A stretch of 64,000 nucleotides of DNA from assembly GCA_036877525.1 (NCBI GenBank), contig JAZGTH010000035.1:1850501-1914500 (forward strand). The letters run 5' to 3'. The translations under genes were made by a program, and so were the position numbers. The DNA comes from Chromobotia macracanthus. Lineage: Eukaryota > Chordata > Actinopteri > Cypriniformes > Botiidae. Shown piece by piece: positions 58,910 through 64,000 of the stretch (within the stretch, counting starts at the first letter, position 1; each line of letters starts with the position of its first letter). The notes beneath the pieces were generated by a model. That model saw only the letters and a list, made by a program, of their open reading frames with translations. It had not been told where the DNA came from and searched no databases.

Positions 58910-61648
58910 GAGGGCATTTAACATTGCAGATCAGTCTTGAGGCTGATGATTTCGGTCGCTCAGAGTCATTTCCAACATCTTAATTCAGGGCTGCCATCTG
59001 TGTCTACTTATTACAAAGAGAGAGAGAGAGTAAAAAAAAAATAAAAAATAAACATAAACCTATGAATACTCAAATATGTAGTAGCAAACAAAAAATGCAC
59101 ATTGACTGAAAGTTTAACATTTGAGTGTACATAAGACAATTATGGACTATGGAAAAACATCAAAAGAGAACAAAATTATGCAACAATATGTGCCTGATAA
59201 GTAAATTGAACACTTACAAAACAAACTGGTGTCAAAAAACATTGATTTTTCTTACTAGCATAGCTTTTAATTTGTTATTTTTAATATAATATTTGTCTTA
59301 TAACTAATGCAAAACACTGAATAAGAAATAACTATAAGAAGTCATACATTTCCACATTGAAATAAAGAGATAATAATCCTAATCCTAAACTTTATTTGAT
59401 CATTTTTTTAATACTCAAAGTAAAATTATAATTTAATACATTAAATATGAGAATATCAGATCAACAACTGGGAAAAATTATAAGGCTAAAGTTTAATATT
59501 AAAGTAAACTCACCGAAAAATGCTTAATTCATCCTCCTTATCCTCCTATCCTCTTAAAGAGTCAGACTCTTAGTACCTATTTATGGGTGGATATTTACAT
59601 ACCTCTGGGGTGTAGATCCCCTCTTTCCACAGCTGCATGCACAACACACTCCTCTACAACCAGAACCAACTGAAAGGCCGATAGTTCTTTCTCCGCCTTT
59701 CACCAAATACTGGCTGCTATAACGTTGTCCACATGGTGGCTCTGTTTTAAATAAAAAATAATGAGCTGATTATATTATTGGGTCTGTACAGAACTGTTCA
59801 TTGATGTGCAGGGCTTTAGTAGGCTACATTATACCCACACACACACACACACAGACACAGACACATATTCGCGTATGTGGTTTATGACATAATGGTTTTT
59901 ATACCGTATAAACCCTAAACCTAAACCTCACACAAAACTTTTGCCATTTTTTAATTAACAAAAAAACACCATTTAGTATGTTTTTAAGAGATTTAGTTTA
60001 TGAGGACACAGGCAATGAAGACACCGTGTCCCTGCAAACCATGTTTATGTTGTTATACACGTTATACACAATAAAGCACATATTCGACACACACATTGAT
60101 AATGGTTGTAATGGTAGTAAAGACCAGCACCACACATACGAAAAACAAGGTCACATTTTTTTGGACATCTCTAATAATGAGATTAGGAAAAGCAGTTAAA
60201 GAAAACATAGATAAAACCCATTACAATGCAATATAAATATTTATAACTTTTGACCAAAAGTTTAATGAAGCGGTTAAGATGTAGTGAAAATGACAATACA
60301 CAAAGTCAATACACAAAGGTTTGGCAAAGATACTGCCTGAAGTCCAGTGCTCAAAGTTTAATTGATTGACACGATCATGAGCCAAAGAATCTAAAGAAAG
60401 TAGTTGCATGACGATATTTTATATTTTGATATGTTATTTCAATCACGCTATAAGAGTTTTTAAAAATTGTTATATACTTTGACCACCAGGTGGCACCAGC
60501 CCCAAACTTTGCAGACTATGGTGATGAAGCATACCAAGTTTCATAACAGGCAATTGTGTTTGTTAAATACTATCTTTCACGACAAAATTTAAAATTGTCG
60601 ATGCCCAAAACGACCGACCATGTAACATTGTTTATTGTTTGACTCAGTATGCCACAAGGAATCTAAGGAGACCACTTTCATGATTTTAGACAACGTTTAT
60701 ACGATAAGTTTGGGAAATCTGGGAATTTGTCGATTACATTTATTTTTGAATACTGAGAAATTGTAAATAGGCTACTAATTTCCTCAGCAGGGCATAGATG
60801 TTTTCAGATAGCAGAGGCTTTTAGGGACACACCTTCTGTAATCTGTAACTTTTGCCTCTTTATCATTATCTCCATTTGTATCATAAAATTACAGGTTACT
60901 TTATGTACTTATCTTTATGTACACTGAAGTCAAATTAATCCAAGATCAGATTTCCTAGGAAATCGAACCTGACATCTTAAATTTACCATTGTGAATGAGT
61001 AGGTCAGGCAAGGAGACAGTTTTGAACACTGTTATCTGATCTGTTATGTCCTTGATCAGTAAATCATTTTGTGATTTTTAACAAAAAAGTTACAGATTGG
61101 AGCATTAAATATTTTCCATTGAACTGTGGTATAAAGAAATGTTACACTCCAGGTATGGTGTTATGGGCATATATCAGCAAACTGTGATTACCTACGTATT
61201 CGCAACTGCAAAACCCATAACATACTGTTGCTTGCGTGATATATTCCAACATACAACAACTGTAAAATAAGATTCTTTTGAATTTTAAATGTACAAATTC
61301 AAGTAACAGCGTTTAGGATATTGGTTTCATTTTAATCCAACGTGTTCAAATTTGAGAATCTCCCTGGACTCTTCATAATTCATCTTCATCAGTCAATTTC
61401 AAAAGCTAAGAAAAACTTTTACTTTTGAAAACTTAAGTATAATTATTTGTGGACACTTTTTCGTTTAATTTTTCACTCAAATATGTTTGGGGAACAAAAG
61501 TGTCCTAAAACCTAAAATTTTATCCTAAATACAATCTCTCTGTAGTTTCTAATTATTACACCTTATTTGTTTCTTAGGTTTTCATTTTCATTATTTGAAA
61601 AAAACAGTATTAAAAGTAAATTAGGTTTTAAGTCATTATCAATGCTGA
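58910..61648. other. Intergenic, repeat-bearing region
   Basis: No gene recognised. The region contains a CA run at about 59837-59853, a dispersed repeat at 59870-60060 and a 'ggtggcaccagccccaaact' type repeat at about 60480-60620. The rest is AT-rich. A minus-strand donor-like site at 59511 (TTTTCG|GTGAGT) could belong to an upstream untranslated exon, but no partner is proven. Confidence 0.45.
59870..60060. repeat. Dispersed fish repeat
   Basis: 'atggtttttataccgtataaa' runs into 'ccctaaacctaaacctcacac', then 'gtttttaagagatttagttta' and 'tgaggacac'. This resembles an abundant teleost repeat with a CCTAAACCTAA core. A shorter related piece ('aaaccctacacctaaacctaa') occurs at 32958-33000. Confidence 0.5.
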
Positions 61649-62119
61649 TCATAAACTAGTCACACGAGGATCCATTTGCAGCATTTATTGTGAAAAAGTC
61701 AGACAGGCAAGGTCGAATATCAGCAAACAGAATTAACAAGGGCAAGGCAAAGACAAAACAGGGAACAGGCAAGGGTCGTGGCAGGCAGCAAACAATCACA
61801 AAATCCAAAGAGAAGTCCAATAATCAGGGCAGGTAGCAAACAGGCAATAGTAGGTATAAACAATCCAAAAACGAAATCCAGGTAATCCAAATACAAAGGT
61901 AAACACTGAATTGTAGCCAGGGCAAAAGAAGACTTGATGATGCACAGTTTGTTGAGGGTTTAAATAGAGAGGTTAATTGGGAAAATCTGTGATAGGGAGT
62001 GGTCAATCACAGGTATGAGGCAGTATGGGAACTGTAGTCCGAATAGAACACAGTTAATAACCGGTAACGGTTCCCTCCGATGGTGCGGAAGAGGGGGAGT
62101 AGAGGCCTCCTCTGTAACA
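61649..62119 (-). mobile_element. Solo LTR (minus orientation) with 5-bp duplication
   Basis: It is flanked on both sides by GCTGA (61644-61648 and 62120-62124), a perfect 5-bp target duplication. On the minus strand it begins TGTTACAGAGG, has a TATA-like 'ctctatttaaaccctc', shares the 'tcttttgccctgg' and 'ttgctgcctgcc' blocks with the solo LTR at 50.03 kb, and carries AATAAA near its end. No internal retroviral-type coding sequence is left, so recombination between two LTRs is the likely origin. Confidence 0.8.
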
Positions 62120-62124
62120 GCTGA

Positions 62125-64000
62125 CAGGAATATAAAAACATAGGGTACACAGTTCATTTTTAATCACTGTCCACATTTTTGATAAAGGCACAAATGATTA
62201 AATTCACTTAACAATTTAATCTGAGTGTTGAATTAATTGATTTAATCTGAGCATTATATGCCTTAATGTATCAAAATATATATTTAAAATAGTAATTATT
62301 AAAATATTGTTATTAAATATTAAACATATGTTTTACTATAGCTACATGCTGTATAAATGCCATGACATCTACTGAGAAAGACTTTTGAAAGAAATGAAAA
62401 ACCTACAAATAAAATTGACAATGACATCAAAACCTTTACAAAGTCAACAAGCCTTTAAAGTTTGGTTTAGTTATCTCAGATTGTCCATCCAACGAAATGT
62501 ACTGACTTCATCCCATAAGCACATAATCAACTGAACAGTCCTCATTGCTTTTGTGTTTTTTTTTTCTGATATCTTATCAGTGTTCCTTACAACTGCATAA
62601 TCGCAATCATTGTCCTCAAGGTTTCTAACGTGGCCTTCTGGTTTGAAATTGCTGTGGTTAAGAGGCATAGAAGACATCGTCGTTAGTCAGGCACTGTGGG
62701 CCAGAAAGGAAACCAATGCATGTGAATGTCTTAATTTATGCGCGCTTTAACTCTTTATACACATATTTGTTTTATACAGAATCGTATATATATGTACTGT
62801 GCATAAATGCATTTTAAATAGGTTTAAGCAGGCAAAAACATTTTAATATATGAAGTAACATGAACGGTGAATAAACAGTTGAATTAATAAGATTAATAAA
62901 TGATGTACAGATGTTTTTGTTGAGAGTTCATGTAAGCTAATTAGTTAACTAATGTTAAATGTAAACTGTATAGCATATAATGTTCAGTACAATTCATGTA
63001 TCAACACTTCATAACTGAATCATTACGTAAGTTAAAAATTTATCCTTTATATCTGTATCTTGTGCTCAACCACCTTCCCTAAGAGGAATTAAAATCCTAA
63101 CTACTGTAAGCAGGTAATTATAAATTTTTTTTACAAGTTATTAGTCCAGATGTGTTAAGAATGTATTGGATAATTTTTGACATTCAATGCACTAAAGTAT
63201 TTCTGTTTAGCTAATACAGACATTATTCATTATGCATGTACCACTGTTTTTGTACTGATGCACAGTATATTATCTAATTCATTTTTATATATTATTGTAA
63301 CCCAGTGGTATTTACGTTTCCACCAGGGTTCCAGTGTTGTATCATTCATATCATCATTTTGACGTTTAGAGAAACAGGAAATACTCTGTGACTAAATGCA
63401 GGTTGTTATTTGAATATTTCAGTCAACAGTTCTCTTTTGAGCAGATTTAATGCCACAAAATGCAAACAAGCAAATACATGAACTACTGTTCCTGGGAAAT
63501 CCAGGAATAACTGTTTGACAACTTTGAAATTGACAATGTATCTAAAATAAAGCCCTCTTATTTGTCATGTTGTTATTAGATTTGCACATTTGAAAATCAT
63601 GACTCGTTGCCAGTATTAAAGACCAAAGATTCAGAGCTATAAATGAAAGTACATTGTATATTGTATTACTTCATTTGTACTGGCTTTATTACACATCAAA
63701 GAGAGACAAAATGTTTAATCTGAACTTTCAGTCTGATAAATAGTGTTCAGGTCACTTCACTTTACTTGATTATCTGCATTGTAGAAAATAGTCTGTGATT
63801 TCACCACACAGTACATCCCAAGCAATATATACATATAGAGTACATACAGTACAAAACACACAGTACAATGCAATAATAGTGGCCAAAGTCAATATTAAAC
63901 CCCTCCTGAATATTATGACTGTTCAAAAAACATTCTTACCTCTTTGTTTGTGTCAGTCTGATTATCATTATCAGCTATATACAAAGTAAAGGATAATAGA
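62125..64000. other. Right-end intergenic region
   Basis: AT-rich, with no gene I can support. A 68-codon minus-strand frame at 62677-62471 starts MSSMPLNHSNF, includes DNDCDYAVV, and is preceded by a good polypyrimidine-CAG acceptor at about 62700 and a GTAAGG donor after DYAV. It could be a small first exon of a type II membrane protein, but no following exon is visible. Confidence 0.35.

Overview
The window is vertebrate nuclear DNA from a ray-finned fish. The evidence is split genes with GT-AG introns, AT-rich non-coding DNA, many CA/CT microsatellites and several teleost repeat families: a palindromic 'aaagggatagtt' MITE, a Tc1/mariner end, a hAT MITE, L2/CR1-type LINE remnants and gypsy LTRs. 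The palindromic MITE is common in otophysan fishes, but the species cannot be named from the sequence.

Layout. Positions 1-8270 are non-coding, with simple repeats and transposon debris. SIK1 (salt-inducible kinase 1) lies on the + strand: a promoter and non-coding first exon near 8270-8748, 13 coding exons at 9309-16972 (807 codons) and a long 3'UTR to about 19.5 kb. A gene-free stretch of about 10 kb (19.5-29.3 kb) follows, with a MITE, a dead LINE and two candidate conserved non-coding blocks. CBS (cystathionine beta-synthase) runs on the - strand, with 14 coding exons at 38025-30282 (608 aa) and an untranslated first exon near 39.9 kb. U2AF1 (U2 snRNP auxiliary factor, 35 kDa subunit) follows on the - strand, with 8 exons at 44083-40925 (229 aa). 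SIK1, CBS and U2AF1 are also close neighbours on human chromosome 21q22.3, so this is a conserved syntenic block, although CRYAA, which lies between U2AF1 and SIK1 in human, was not seen.

Beyond U2AF1 the DNA becomes repeat-rich and gene-poor. It holds a 5'-truncated, frameshifted gypsy retrotransposon with its 3' LTR (45.08-47.25 kb) and two related solo LTRs in opposite orientations (50.03-50.46 and 61.65-62.12 kb). Between them is a less familiar gene on the - strand (58765-52560). It encodes an immunoglobulin-superfamily membrane protein with two CD200-type V domains, one C-type domain, a transmembrane helix and a short tail. All its Ig exons are joined in phase 1.

Functionally, SIK1 (cAMP-responsive kinase), CBS (transsulfuration and H2S) and U2AF1 (3' splice-site recognition) are independent housekeeping or regulatory genes, not a pathway. 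The points most worth a second look are the V-V-C CD200-like gene, a 64-unit GT repeat abutting a CBS 3' splice site, loss of the CXXC redox pair in CBS, and a CRE cluster with a uORF ahead of SIK1.
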